64,000 bases of DNA, from assembly GCA_902623305.1 (NCBI GenBank), contig CACNTB010000004.1, positions 1 through 64,000 on the forward strand, read 5' to 3'. A program made the translations under genes and the position numbers. The notes beneath the pieces are model-generated. The model was not told the origin of the DNA. It was given only the letters and a program-made list of their open reading frames with translations, and did not search any database. Origin of the DNA: an uncultured Pelagibacteraceae bacterium. GTDB taxonomy: Bacteria > Pseudomonadota > Alphaproteobacteria > Pelagibacterales > Pelagibacteraceae. This document shows, piece after piece, positions 29,732-40,776 of the stretch; positions within the stretch are counted from its first letter, which is position 1, and every line of letters begins with the position of its first letter.

Positions 29732-31470
29732 TATTCTTTTCTAATTTGTTTTTCGTAAAAGTTTTTGTAAATCTCAGAACTACCAAGCAACTCAAAATGA
29801 TTTCCTTCTCCAGATATTTTTCCTTCATCTATAACATATATTTTATTTGCATTTAGAATTGTTGAAAGTCTATGAGCAATAACCACAGTTGTTCTACCTT
29901 TCGTTAGAAATTTAATAGCTTTTTGGATTTTATTTTCAGTTTCAGCATCCAAAGAAGACGTTGCCTCATCTAATAAAATAATTGGGCTTTTTTTTAATAT
30001 TGCTCTAGCTATTGATAATCTTTGTTTTTCACCACCTGAAAGCCTAATTCCGTTTTCTCCAATGAATGTTTCATACCCATTTGGCAATTTTTCTATAAAT
30101 TCATTTGCAAAAGAATATTTTGCTGCCTCCTCAATTTCTTTTTTTGATGCGTTTAAATTTGCATAAGAAATATTATTTAGGACTGTATCATCAAACAATG
30201 TTGTATCTTGGGAAACTAATGAAATATTTTTTCTGAGAGAATATAGCGAAGATTTATAAATAGATTGGTCATCAATTTTTATATCACCGCTATTCGAATC
30301 ATAAAACCTTGGTATAAGATTTAATATAGTGGATTTTCCAGCTCCACTGTGTCCAACCAATGCTGTCATTTTTTCTCCTGGTATATTTAAATTAATCGAT
30401 TTCAAAATTTGATTCTCTTTATTAGAATAATTAAAATTTACCATTTCAAAACTTATTTCTCCTTTGTTAATTTTTAGCTCTTGATTGTTCTCAGCATCCT
30501 TGATCTCTGGCTCATCATCAATAATAGGCAATACTCTTTTAGCAGCTCGTAGCCCTTGCTGAATAGCAATGTTTAACGTAGCTAAAGATCTAACTGGCTG
30601 ATAAGCTAACATCATTGCTGCTAAAAATGAAAAGAAGTTACTCACTTCAATTTCATTTTTTGCAATTAATTTAGATGAAAAATAAATTAGGAATGCAATC
30701 ATTATTCCAGTTAGAAATTCCATAATTGGTGACGCTCTAAAAAATACAATATTTATTTTTCTTTGGTAATTTTTTAGATCCTCAATATATTTATTTGCTC
30801 TTTCTTTTTCATAGTTTTCTTTTTGAAAAATTTTTGTTAATTTATGATTTTTAAATATTTCTATTAAGTAAGAATTTAAAACTCCAGTCTGATCCATTTG
30901 TTGGGTCGTAACCTTGCCAATTCTTTTTCCTAACGTTTTTGCCGCAATAGAAGCTAAAGGTATCATGATTATAGCAAATAAAGATAATTTCCAATTTTGA
31001 TAAAACATAACAGTTAATAGACCAATTAAAGTTAAAGTATCTTTGAATAGATTCAAAATTACAGTACTCACAAGATTAGTAATCATACCAACATCATTTG
31101 TTAGATTGGTTATGAATTTGCCTGAGTGTTTATTGTCTACTAGCTTTGTATCTGCTTTTATTAATGATGAGAACATGTCTACCTGCATATCTTTTTGCAC
31201 ATCAACAGATACACCCACCATTATTACTTTAGCCAAATATAATGATGCACCTTTGATAGTGAATGCCAAAATAATTGCGGCAGGTATCAATAACATTAAA
31301 TTTTTTTTTTGCTCTATAAATAATTGTTTAATTGCAGGATCTAATAAGTAGGCCACTGAAGATGTACTTCCAGCTAATAAAATTGAAAAAAAAACTGATA
31401 TTAGAATTCTCCTAACATATTTTTTTGTGTAACTATTGTACAACCTCTTTAGAATCTTGATATCACTCAT
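29731..31470 (-). CDS. msbA: Lipid A export ABC transporter MsbA
   Basis: This half-size ABC exporter flips lipid A-core across the inner membrane. It has 579 aa: six TM helices (residues ~20-320) and one ATPase domain with Walker A GHSGAGKST, signature LSGGEKQRLS and Walker B IILLDEATSSLD, plus the AHRLST switch His. It is placed next to waaA, lpxK and lpxL, which argues for lipid A as substrate rather than a generic multidrug role. Confidence 0.94.
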   Translation of the reverse strand: MSDIKILKRLYNSYTKKYVRRILISVFFSILLAGSTSSVAYLLDPAIKQLFIEQKKNLMLLIPAAIILAFTIKGASLYLAKVIMVGVSVDVQKDMQVDMFSSLIKADTKLVDNKHSGKFITNLTNDVGMITNLVSTVILNLFKDTLTLIGLLTVMFYQNWKLSLFAIIMIPLASIAAKTLGKRIGKVTTQQMDQTGVLNSYLIEIFKNHKLTKIFQKENYEKERANKYIEDLKNYQRKINIVFFRASPIMEFLTGIMIAFLIYFSSKLIAKNEIEVSNFFSFLAAMMLAYQPVRSLATLNIAIQQGLRAAKRVLPIIDDEPEIKDAENNQELKINKGEISFEMVNFNYSNKENQILKSINLNIPGEKMTALVGHSGAGKSTILNLIPRFYDSNSGDIKIDDQSIYKSSLYSLRKNISLVSQDTTLFDDTVLNNISYANLNASKKEIEEAAKYSFANEFIEKLPNGYETFIGENGIRLSGGEKQRLSIARAILKKSPIILLDEATSSLDAETENKIQKAIKFLTKGRTTVVIAHRLSTILNANKIYVIDEGKISGEGNHFELLGSSEIYKNFYEKQIRKE

Positions 31471-31473
31471 GAT

Positions 31474-32337
31474 TTAGATTTTACCAATTATTAAAATAAA
31501 AAATACTAATAAACCTAAAAAATTATTAGATTTGAATTTTTTTAAACAATCTTCACTGCTTTCAACATTTATTTTTTTTAGTTGATAATAAAATAATTGA
31601 AAGAAAACGAAAATTAAACCAATAAAGTAGAAAATATTATAATTCAATAAAATTCCTGTTAATATTAAAATTGTAAAAAATATTGAGTAGCATAAGGTTA
31701 AGAAATTTTTTGGATTTTTTTTAAATTTAATCGATGTTGATTTCAGTCCTATTATTTCATCATCTCTGATATCTTGATACCCGTATATGCTGTCATATCC
31801 AAGTGTCCAGAATATGGCTCCAAAATATAAAATTAGTGGGATTATTTCTATTTCTTCTTTAACAGCTGTCCATCCAAGTATTATCCCATAATTAAAAGTA
31901 ATACCTAAAAATAATTGAGGCCAGTAAGTATAACGCTTCATCAGTGGATAGCTAAAGGCAAGTGGCATTGATCCTATGGCAAGTATTATGGTTAAATTAT
32001 TAAAATTTAATAAAATTATTAAAGCTAAAAAACATAATATTAAAGAGTATATAATTGCAACTTTTATAGAAATTTTACCTGATGCAACTGGCCTATTTTT
32101 TGTTCGAAATACTTTTGAGTCAAAATCTTTGTCAAAAATATCATTAACAATGCATCCGGCAGATCTCATTAAAACAGCCCCTAAAAAAAACAAATTTAAA
32201 ATAAAAATATATTCAATTACATTCTTGTTAAAATCATAAGCTATAGTTAGACCCCATGCACATGGCCAAAATAAAAGCATATAACCAATTGGTTTCTTTA
32301 ATCTGATTAATTCAATGAATAGTTTTAATTGGATCAT
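31474..32337 (-). CDS. ubiA: 4-hydroxybenzoate polyprenyltransferase
   Basis: UbiA attaches the polyprenyl tail to 4-hydroxybenzoate in ubiquinone synthesis. It has 287 aa and about eight TM helices. The first Asp-rich motif NDIFDKDFDSKV with TKNRPVASGKIS and the second YGYQDIRDDE bind the prenyl diphosphate. It is 3 nt upstream of msbA, so the pathway gene likely shares the lipid A transcript. Ubiquinone serves the cytochrome oxidase chain encoded later in the window. Confidence 0.94.
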   Translation of the reverse strand: MIQLKLFIELIRLKKPIGYMLLFWPCAWGLTIAYDFNKNVIEYIFILNLFFLGAVLMRSAGCIVNDIFDKDFDSKVFRTKNRPVASGKISIKVAIIYSLILCFLALIILLNFNNLTIILAIGSMPLAFSYPLMKRYTYWPQLFLGITFNYGIILGWTAVKEEIEIIPLILYFGAIFWTLGYDSIYGYQDIRDDEIIGLKSTSIKFKKNPKNFLTLCYSIFFTILILTGILLNYNIFYFIGLIFVFFQLFYYQLKKINVESSEDCLKKFKSNNFLGLLVFFILIIGKI

Positions 32338-32389
32338 AATTATTTACTTGTAAATAACAAAGGCTAGTTTCATAATCAAATTGATTCGT

Positions 32390-32794
32390 ATGAATATAGA
32401 TTACACTGTAACAGCATTGATGTTTCCTGCTATTCCATTATTAATGGGGGTTTATAGCAATAGGTTTCATTCACTTAGTATTCTTATCCGTCAGCTTCAT
32501 GATGAGCATGTATATGAAAAACATATACCGCCTGAATGGAAAAAGCAGTTTATTAATCTTAGTGGAAGAATAACTCTATTAAGATGGACTATACTGTTTG
32601 CTGCCTTTGGTTTTCTCTTTAATATGCTGACAGTATTTGCTTTGTATTTAGATGAAGTTTTCTTGGCTAGGGTAATTTTCGGATCTTGCTGTTTGTCTAT
32701 GATTATCTCTATAATTTTTTTTATAAGAGAAATTCAGATTTCAACCAATGCATTAAAACTTCATATGTCTGATATGGATGTTGATGTTAATTAG
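32390..32794 (+). CDS. DUF2721 membrane protein
   Basis: This 134-aa inner-membrane protein is taken from the ATG at 32390. The track start at 32381 is a TTG. Three hydrophobic segments are seen: TALMFPAIPLLMGVYSNRF, ILFAAFGFLFNMLTVFALYL and ARVIFGSCCLSMIISIIFFI. They flank a cytosolic loop with LSILIRQLHDEHVY and RITLLRW, the DUF2721 pattern. Its function is unknown. It is divergent from ubiA (52-nt gap) and overlaps convergent qor by 8 nt. Confidence 0.83.
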   Translation: MNIDYTVTALMFPAIPLLMGVYSNRFHSLSILIRQLHDEHVYEKHIPPEWKKQFINLSGRITLLRWTILFAAFGFLFNMLTVFALYLDEVFLARVIFGSCCLSMIISIIFFIREIQISTNALKLHMSDMDVDVN

Positions 32795-33761
32795 GAATTA
32801 TTACAGCTGGACCTAAAATTTTTCTTCCTTCAAGATCCTGATGAGCTTTAATAACCTCTTCTAACTTGTACTTTTTAAAAATTTTAATTTTTACTTTTCC
32901 AGAACTTATTTTTTCAAACATTATTTTTGATGCTTCATCTAATTCTTCTCTTGATGAAAGGTATTGTTGCATAGATGGCCTAACAAGATAAAGACCTTTT
33001 GGTTGAATAACTTTTGGCACATTAATCTCTGACAAGGGTCCAGATGCATTTCCAAATGAAACCATCATTCCTCTTATCGCTAAACATTCAATTGATCCAT
33101 CTAAAGTATCTTTACCAACACCATCGTAGACAACAGGAACGCCTTCACCATTGGTGATTTCCAAAACTTTTTTTGCAAAATCTTCTTTATTGTAATTTAT
33201 TACATGATCATAACCATTTTCTTTTGCTATATTTACTTTTTCATCCGATCCAACTGTTCCTATAACAGTGCAACCTAAACTTTTTGCCCATTGTCCAAAA
33301 ATCTGACCAACACCACCAGCAGCTGCGTGGAATAAAATTGTTTCCCCTGATTTAACAGGATAAGTTTTATGTAAAAGATAAAAAGTTGTTAAACCTTTTG
33401 TCATTAAGGTTGCAGCAATTTCTAGTTCTATACCATCTGGCACTTTTACAAGATTTTTTGTTGGGTAATTTCTATGTGAAGAATAAGAGCCCAATGGAAT
33501 ACCAGCGTAAGAAATTTTCTCACCAACTTTAAAGTTTTTTACATTTTGACCAACGTCAGTAATAACTCCTGCACCCTCTAAACCTATACCAATCGGTAAT
33601 TTTAAGGGGTACAAACCTGATCGATGGTAAGTATCAATATAATTTAGACCAATAGCTTTTTGCTCTATTGTTACTTGGTCAGGACCAGGCTTATCTAGTA
33701 TTATATCTTTAACTTCTAATACTTCAGGTCCACCAGTTTTATTAATTTCTACGGTCTTCAT
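32787..33761 (-). CDS. qor: NADPH:quinone oxidoreductase, MDR/zeta-crystallin type
   Basis: This is a zinc-free medium-chain reductase of 324 aa. The N-terminal DQVTIEQKAIGLNYIDTYHRSGLY and GIGLEGAGVITDVG are characteristic of Qor. The Rossmann loop AAAGGVGQIFGQWAKSLG binds NADPH, and the structural-zinc cysteines of alcohol dehydrogenases are absent. It should do one-electron or hydride reduction of quinones or enals. It is 3 nt downstream of the pirin gene, suggesting pirin-qor cotranscription. Confidence 0.92.
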   Translation of the reverse strand: MKTVEINKTGGPEVLEVKDIILDKPGPDQVTIEQKAIGLNYIDTYHRSGLYPLKLPIGIGLEGAGVITDVGQNVKNFKVGEKISYAGIPLGSYSSHRNYPTKNLVKVPDGIELEIAATLMTKGLTTFYLLHKTYPVKSGETILFHAAAGGVGQIFGQWAKSLGCTVIGTVGSDEKVNIAKENGYDHVINYNKEDFAKKVLEITNGEGVPVVYDGVGKDTLDGSIECLAIRGMMVSFGNASGPLSEINVPKVIQPKGLYLVRPSMQQYLSSREELDEASKIMFEKISSGKVKIKIFKKYKLEEVIKAHQDLEGRKILGPAVIIPN

Positions 33762-33764
33762 AAT

Positions 33765-34601
33765 TTATTTTACAAATGTATCATTATGATAATCTTGAAC
33801 TGCTTGCAAGATTTCTGCTTTAGTATTCATTACAAAAGGTCCACCTCTAGCAATTTCTTCATTAATTGGCTTTCCAGAAATCAGTAAAAATTTTGCATCC
33901 GATTTAGCTTTCACGGTTAAATCCTCACCTCTAGTTAACAGTATTAAAGTACTATCTTTAACATTGTCATGTTTATTTTTGCCAATTTTGATTTCACCAT
34001 TAATCAAATAAATAAAACTATTATGAGTAGATGGTAATTTAAAATTAAATTCTTTATCTTTATTCAACTCAACATCAAAATAAACTGGCTCAACATTATG
34101 ACCTTTAACAGGGCCTTCTGCATTTTCAAATTTTCCAGCTATAGCTTTTACCTGTTTATCATCATCTTTATGAACACTCATTTTATCTGCATCAATATAA
34201 ATATATTCAGGCTTACTCATCTTTAGTTTGGCAGGCATATTTACCCATAACTGAAAACCATGAAGCTTACCTTCTTTCATTGCTGGCATTTCAGAATGTA
34301 TTATTCCACTACCTGTTTTCATCCATTGAACATCTCCTGCAGTCATTCTGCCTTCACCACCAGTGCTATCTTTATGTTCAAAATCTCCAGCTAACATGTA
34401 AGTAACTGTTTCAATTCCTCGATGTGGGTGGGGTGGAAAACCTGCAATATAATCTTCGCTATTTTCTGATCCAAACTCATCTAACATTAAAAATGGATCA
34501 AAGTAATTTGGCTCAACACCAATACTTCTCTTAAGTTTTACACCAGCACCATCTGATGCCTGAATGGGTTTTATAATTTTGCTTACTTCAATAGATTTCA
34601 T
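33765..34601 (-). CDS. Pirin family protein
   Basis: This bicupin metalloprotein has 278 aa. The metal-binding motif PHPHRGIETVTYMLAGDFEHKDS and GDVQWMKTGSGIIHSEMP in the N-terminal cupin are the classical Pirin signatures. The C-terminal half (EPVYFDVELNKD, HNSFIYLINGEIKIG) is the second cupin. Some pirins are quercetinases and others act as regulators, and none of that can be decided here. It is 38 nt downstream of the doxX gene and 3 nt before qor. Confidence 0.93.
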   Translation of the reverse strand: MKSIEVSKIIKPIQASDGAGVKLKRSIGVEPNYFDPFLMLDEFGSENSEDYIAGFPPHPHRGIETVTYMLAGDFEHKDSTGGEGRMTAGDVQWMKTGSGIIHSEMPAMKEGKLHGFQLWVNMPAKLKMSKPEYIYIDADKMSVHKDDDKQVKAIAGKFENAEGPVKGHNVEPVYFDVELNKDKEFNFKLPSTHNSFIYLINGEIKIGKNKHDNVKDSTLILLTRGEDLTVKAKSDAKFLLISGKPINEEIARGGPFVMNTKAEILQAVQDYHNDTFVK

Positions 34602-34639
34602 AATTCAAAGAAATAGTAATTATATTTTATAATTCAATA

Positions 34640-35008
34640 TTATTTTTTATCTAAACTATAACCTCTCGCTCCATTTGCAATTAGGAACATAAAGCCACCT
34701 GCTAATGCAATATTTTTAAGAAAAGCTGTTAATTGCATTTGATCACTAAAATCATTATGAAAAATAAAAGCAGTAGAAATACAAAATAAAAATAATAATG
34801 CGGCAGCAATTTTTGTTTTATATCCAATTACGATAAGTATAGGGGCAACTATTTCAATAATAATTGCTGGTATGATCATAATGCCGGGTAAGCCGTAGCC
34901 ATCCATCCATTCAATTGTACCCTCATAATTATTAATTTTGAAAATTCCGTTTATAAAAAATAATACTGATATAAATATTCTGCCTAATAAATCTATAATA
35001 TTTGTCAT
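34640..35008 (-). CDS. DoxX family membrane protein
   Basis: This 122-aa protein has four TM helices: IDLLGRIFISVLFFINGIFKI, IMIIPAIIIEIVAPILIVIGY, IAAALLFLFCISTAFIFH and LKNIALAGGFMFLIANGARG. Spacing and the conserved RIFISVLFFINGIFK opening fit DoxX/DoxD-like proteins linked to redox stress. It precedes pirin and qor on the same strand, a plausible small oxidative-stress operon. Confidence 0.88.
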   Translation of the reverse strand: MTNIIDLLGRIFISVLFFINGIFKINNYEGTIEWMDGYGLPGIMIIPAIIIEIVAPILIVIGYKTKIAAALLFLFCISTAFIFHNDFSDQMQLTAFLKNIALAGGFMFLIANGARGYSLDKK

Positions 35009-35026
35009 TAAAATTTAATTTAACTC

Positions 35027-35215
35027 CTAACCACATCTATTACAACGAATTGTTGCAAACATATCATCCCAATCGTCTTCTTTTTCCTCAACATAATCCA
35101 TTAAACATCTTAATGCCTTTGATGTATCTGGTAGATCATATTTGTCAACAATTTGTTCTAACATTTTCTCTGAGTCAGAATATATTTCAAAAGAGATTTC
35201 TTTTTTTTCACTCAT
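35027..35215 (-). CDS. Small acidic protein ending in CNRCG
   Basis: This 62-aa protein is taken from the ATG at 35215 with an AAAGGATT ribosome-binding site. The track start five codons earlier lacks one. It has an amphipathic, acidic middle (SDSEKMLEQIVDKYDLPDTSKALRCLMDY), an EEKEDDWDDM patch, and ends ATIRCNRCG, a C-terminal CxxC. The spacing could serve metal binding or disulfide exchange. I do not recognise the family, though the middle resembles a ribbon-helix-helix arm. It is 18 nt upstream of doxX on the same strand. Confidence 0.7.
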   Translation of the reverse strand: MSEKKEISFEIYSDSEKMLEQIVDKYDLPDTSKALRCLMDYVEEKEDDWDDMFATIRCNRCG

Positions 35216-35279
35216 ATTTAATCCTTTCAATTGAACAATATATTTTTAAATAACTTATGATATAAGCCAAATGAACGCT

Positions 35280-35942
35280 TCAAATTAAGGGCAGTAGCTC
35301 TGATAAATTTTTTATTTTATAATTTGGGTCGTAATCTAAATTATCGAAAATGCTTTGATTTCTATTTACCCAAATAGAATTGTAACCATAATTACCAGCA
35401 CCTGATACATCCCAAGTATTAGAACTTAAAAAAGCAATTTCATTCTTTTGAATTTTGTATTTCTTTATCGGAATATCATAAACTTTAGAGTCTGGTTTAT
35501 AAACCTCAACTTTTTCAATTGAAAAAATATCATCAAAAATATTTTCTAAATGATTTCTCTTAACTAATTCATTAAGAAGGGAAGGAGTGCCATTTGAAAG
35601 AATAGCAAGTTTAAACTCTTTTTCTTTAAGTGATTTTAAAACTTCAGGCACTTCTTTAAATGGTAAGAGAATTTTATAAAGGTTTAACAATTCATTTCTA
35701 ATTGAGGAATCTATTTCATAGACTTTCATTGATTTATCCAAACTATCCTCTGTCACTTGCCAAAAATCCTTATGACGTTTCATTAAACTTCTTAGCCAAG
35801 TATATTCTAATTGTGTAGTTCGCCAATAATTGGCGAAACTTTCCCACTTATCACCTATTTTATCTTTACATTTTTCAGCTGCTGAGTTTACATCAAATAA
35901 AGTGCCATAAGCATCAAAAATTATTGCTTTAATATTTTTCAT
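35280..35942 (-). CDS. Haloacid dehalogenase type II-like hydrolase
   Basis: This 220-aa HAD-fold protein begins AIIFDAYGTLFDVNSAAEK, the nucleophile-bearing motif of (S)-2-haloacid dehalogenases. LAILSNGTPSLLNELV follows, then KPDSKVYDIPIKK and the dehalogenase-type AFLSSNTWDVSGAGNYGYNSIWVNR. It should hydrolyse C-halogen bonds of short carboxylates or a phosphorylated relative. It is monocistronic and divergent from rsmE, with a 16-nt gap between starts. Confidence 0.9.
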   Translation of the reverse strand: MKNIKAIIFDAYGTLFDVNSAAEKCKDKIGDKWESFANYWRTTQLEYTWLRSLMKRHKDFWQVTEDSLDKSMKVYEIDSSIRNELLNLYKILLPFKEVPEVLKSLKEKEFKLAILSNGTPSLLNELVKRNHLENIFDDIFSIEKVEVYKPDSKVYDIPIKKYKIQKNEIAFLSSNTWDVSGAGNYGYNSIWVNRNQSIFDNLDYDPNYKIKNLSELLPLI

Positions 35943-35958
35943 AAACTAACTTATCAAT

Positions 35959-36657
35959 ATGAGTAACATTAGATTATTTTATTCAAAAAGTTTATCTCTT
36001 AATTTGACTGACAAACTTGATAAATCTCAATCTCACTATGTTTCAAAAGTTATGAGATTAAAAGAGAAAGAAGTTTTTTCTCTTTTTAACAGTAGTGGAG
36101 AATGGGAAGCAAAAATCTTAAATATCACAAAAAATATCGTTGAATTTAATGTTACAAAACATTTAAGACAGAAGGAAAATTCCAAAGATCTTTGGCTGGC
36201 TTTTTCTCCAATCAAATCAAATTACCTTAATTTCATGATCCAAAAAGCTACAGAGCTTGGTGTAACTAAGTTTTTACCAGTCATCTTTGAAAGAACGATT
36301 GTTAGAAAAATAAATAAAGACAGATTGGAAAAAGTAATTATAGAAGCTACTGAACAATCAAACAGAATAATAGTTCCAATAATTGAGGAGCCTCAGAAAT
36401 TAAAAAATTTTTTAAGCAATGAAATGGATTTAATATTTACCGATTTAAATACTACTAATACAAAAATTGATCTTAAAAAGTTAACTTCAAAACCTACGTG
36501 CGTAATTATAGGACCTGAAGGAGATTTTTCTGAGGAGGAAAGGGAAGAGATTGTTAAATTTAATGGTGTCCAGCCTATCAAAATCAATGAAAATATCTTA
36601 AGATCTGAAACAGCTGTAATTTCTGCTCTATCGATCATAAATTACGCTATTAATTGA
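35959..36657 (+). CDS. rsmE: 16S rRNA (uracil1498-N3)-methyltransferase
   Basis: This SPOUT-class methyltransferase modifies U1498 of 16S rRNA. It has 232 aa. The N-terminal PUA-like part includes SHYVSKVMRLKEKEVFSLFN. QKATELGVTKFLPVIFERT, VIIGPEGDFSEEEREE and LRSETAVISALSII form the trefoil-knot SAM site. The 62-nt gap after it holds the putative control region of the cytochrome oxidase operon. Confidence 0.95.
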   Translation: MSNIRLFYSKSLSLNLTDKLDKSQSHYVSKVMRLKEKEVFSLFNSSGEWEAKILNITKNIVEFNVTKHLRQKENSKDLWLAFSPIKSNYLNFMIQKATELGVTKFLPVIFERTIVRKINKDRLEKVIIEATEQSNRIIVPIIEEPQKLKNFLSNEMDLIFTDLNTTNTKIDLKKLTSKPTCVIIGPEGDFSEEEREEIVKFNGVQPIKINENILRSETAVISALSIINYAIN

Positions 36658-36698
36658 TATTTTGTCGCTAAAAGTAAAAGTGTATTTTTTTAAAAGAC

Positions 36699-36712
36699 AC
36701 TCTATATAGAGT
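36699..36712. promoter_or_regulatory. 14-bp perfect palindrome ahead of ctaC
   Basis: ACTCTATATAGAGT is a perfect inverted repeat, located 7 nt before the ctaC ATG where a Shine-Dalgarno would normally lie. The remaining leader is only A-residues, and no SD is visible. It could be an operator, a small hairpin that gates translation, or a coincidence with a TATA-like -10. I have no way to choose. Confidence 0.35.
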
Positions 36713-36719
36713 AAAAAAA

Positions 36720-39171
<2,452 letters not shown>

Positions 39172-39203
39172 AAATTAATTTAAATTTTTTAACTTTAAAA
39201 TTA

Positions 39204-40115
39204 ATGATTAAGTCTAAATTAAAAAACAGAAATTTAAGTCAAGAAGACGCTTTTAATTTATCTGAATTGTTTAAATTAATGAAGCCAAGAGTTATGTCTT
39301 TGGTTATATTTACTTGCGCAGTTGGCTTATTAATGGCTCCAAACATTATCCCAACAAAGGATGCTATAATTGGAATTATTTTAGTTTCAATTGGAGCAGG
39401 AGCGGCTGGGGCTTTAAATATGTGGTATGAGTCTGATCTTGATGCACTAATGACAAGAACTTGTCTTAGACCAATACCCACAGGTAAGGTTAATAAAAAT
39501 CAAGCCCTAGTTTTTGGAATTTCTCTTTCAATATTTTCTGTAATTGCACTAGATTTTTACTCAAATAGAATATCAGCTGCTTTATTATTGTTTACTATTT
39601 TGTTTTATGTTTTAGTTTATACAATTTGGTTGAAGAGAAAAACTCCACAAAATATTGTTATTGGTGGTGCGGCTGGAGCATTGCCACCTGTTATTGGCTG
39701 GACTATAGCTACTAATTCTCTTTCTTTAGAGCCAATTACATTCTTTCTAATTATATTTTTTTGGACCCCTTCACACTTCTGGGCTTTAAGTTTGTATAAG
39801 TCTGATGATTATAAGAAAGCAAAAATACCAATGCTTCCACTTACTGATGGTGTTCAGAGCACAAAGTTAAATATATTTATTTATTCTTTACTGATGCTAC
39901 CAGTAGTTATTATGCCATATTCTATCGGGTTTGTTGGTTTAGCGTTTTTAATACCATCTTTAATTTTGACAATTTATTATAATTATTTATGTTTTGAACT
40001 TTATAAATTTAAGAAAAACAAATTTGATGCAAAAAAAGCTAAAACAATATTTGGATATTCAATTTTATATTTATTCTTAATATTTGTTCTTTTTTTAATA
40101 GATAAAATTTTATGA
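39204..40115 (+). CDS. ctaB: Protoheme IX farnesyltransferase (heme O synthase)
   Basis: This UbiA-superfamily enzyme farnesylates heme B to heme O for the oxidase. It has 303 aa. LMKPRVMSLVIFT opens the protein, NMWYESDLDALMTRTCLRPIPTGK is the Asp-rich active site, and WTPSHFWALSLYKSDDY is the second motif. Heme A synthase (ctaA) is not in this window. The stop overlaps the start of the small ORF (ATGA). Confidence 0.97.
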   Translation: MIKSKLKNRNLSQEDAFNLSELFKLMKPRVMSLVIFTCAVGLLMAPNIIPTKDAIIGIILVSIGAGAAGALNMWYESDLDALMTRTCLRPIPTGKVNKNQALVFGISLSIFSVIALDFYSNRISAALLLFTILFYVLVYTIWLKRKTPQNIVIGGAAGALPPVIGWTIATNSLSLEPITFFLIIFFWTPSHFWALSLYKSDDYKKAKIPMLPLTDGVQSTKLNIFIYSLLMLPVVIMPYSIGFVGLAFLIPSLILTIYYNYLCFELYKFKKNKFDAKKAKTIFGYSILYLFLIFVLFLIDKIL

Positions 40116-40237
40116 TAACACCTGATAAGAAAACAAAGAAAAAAAATATAATAACAGCAATAGCAATATTAGCATTTATGGTTTTTTTATTTGTTTTTAC
40201 TCTTTATAACGTTGGAGTATTTGATAGGCAGATATGA
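40112..40237 (+). CDS. Small single-helix membrane protein of the oxidase operon (41 aa), not in the ORF track
   Basis: An ATG at 40112 overlaps the ctaB stop (ATGA), and the frame ends with a TGA that overlaps the ctaG start in the same way. It encodes a 41-aa peptide with a basic head, MITPDKKTKKKN, one TM helix (IITAIAILAFMVFLFVF) and the tail TLYNVGVFDRQI. The tight coupling on both sides and the position between ctaB and ctaG, where other alphaproteobacteria have a short CoxF/CtaF-type membrane ORF, make a true gene likely. It probably acts in oxidase assembly or as a small subunit. Confidence 0.82.
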   Translation: MITPDKKTKKKNIITAIAILAFMVFLFVFTLYNVGVFDRQI

Positions 40238-40767
40238 TTAAAGGCAAAACATTAACCCCAATATTATTAGCAGGAATTTTTGTTCTGATGTTAGGTTTGT
40301 CATTTGCTACAGTACCTTTGTATGATTTATTTTGTAGGGTAACAGGATTTGGTGGAACGACACAGGTTTCGAAAGAAGCTCCAAATATAGTATTAGATAA
40401 AGTAGTAAGTGTTAGGTTTGATACAAATGTAAACAATCTAGAATGGGATTTTAAAGCTAAATCAAATGTAATTGATGTTAAAGTTGGTCAGGTTAACAGA
40501 ATAGAGTTTGAGGTAGAAAACTATGGCAACGACACTACTTTTGGAGTAGCGAGCTTTAATGTTTCACCTGCTAGTTTTGGTAAATATTACAGCAAACTAG
40601 GATGTTTTTGCTTTGAAAAACAAAAGTTGAAGGCTGGTGAGAAAGCTACTTACGTAATGACTTTTTATTTAGATCCTGAATTAGTAAATGATCCGACGAC
40701 AAAAAATCTACAAGATGTAACTATGTCGTACACTTTTTTCTCGACAGATTACTATAAACAATCATAA
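40234..40767 (+). CDS. ctaG: Cytochrome c oxidase assembly protein Cox11/CtaG
   Basis: CtaG delivers copper to the CuB site. It has 177 aa with an N-terminal TM helix (LTPILLAGIFVLMLGLSFATV), followed by PLYDLFCRVTGFGGTTQ and the copper-binding C-terminal GCFCFEKQKL. FYLDPELVNDP is also typical of Cox11. It begins within the stop of the small ORF and lies 9 nt before ctaE. Confidence 0.96.
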   Translation: MIKGKTLTPILLAGIFVLMLGLSFATVPLYDLFCRVTGFGGTTQVSKEAPNIVLDKVVSVRFDTNVNNLEWDFKAKSNVIDVKVGQVNRIEFEVENYGNDTTFGVASFNVSPASFGKYYSKLGCFCFEKQKLKAGEKATYVMTFYLDPELVNDPTTKNLQDVTMSYTFFSTDYYKQS

Positions 40768-40776
40768 TCACGAAAA

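Noticed and set aside
35002-35253. 83-aa plus-strand ORF over the small CxxC gene
   Set aside because: Lies antisense to a gene with a good SD and sensible composition, and has no recognisable domain.
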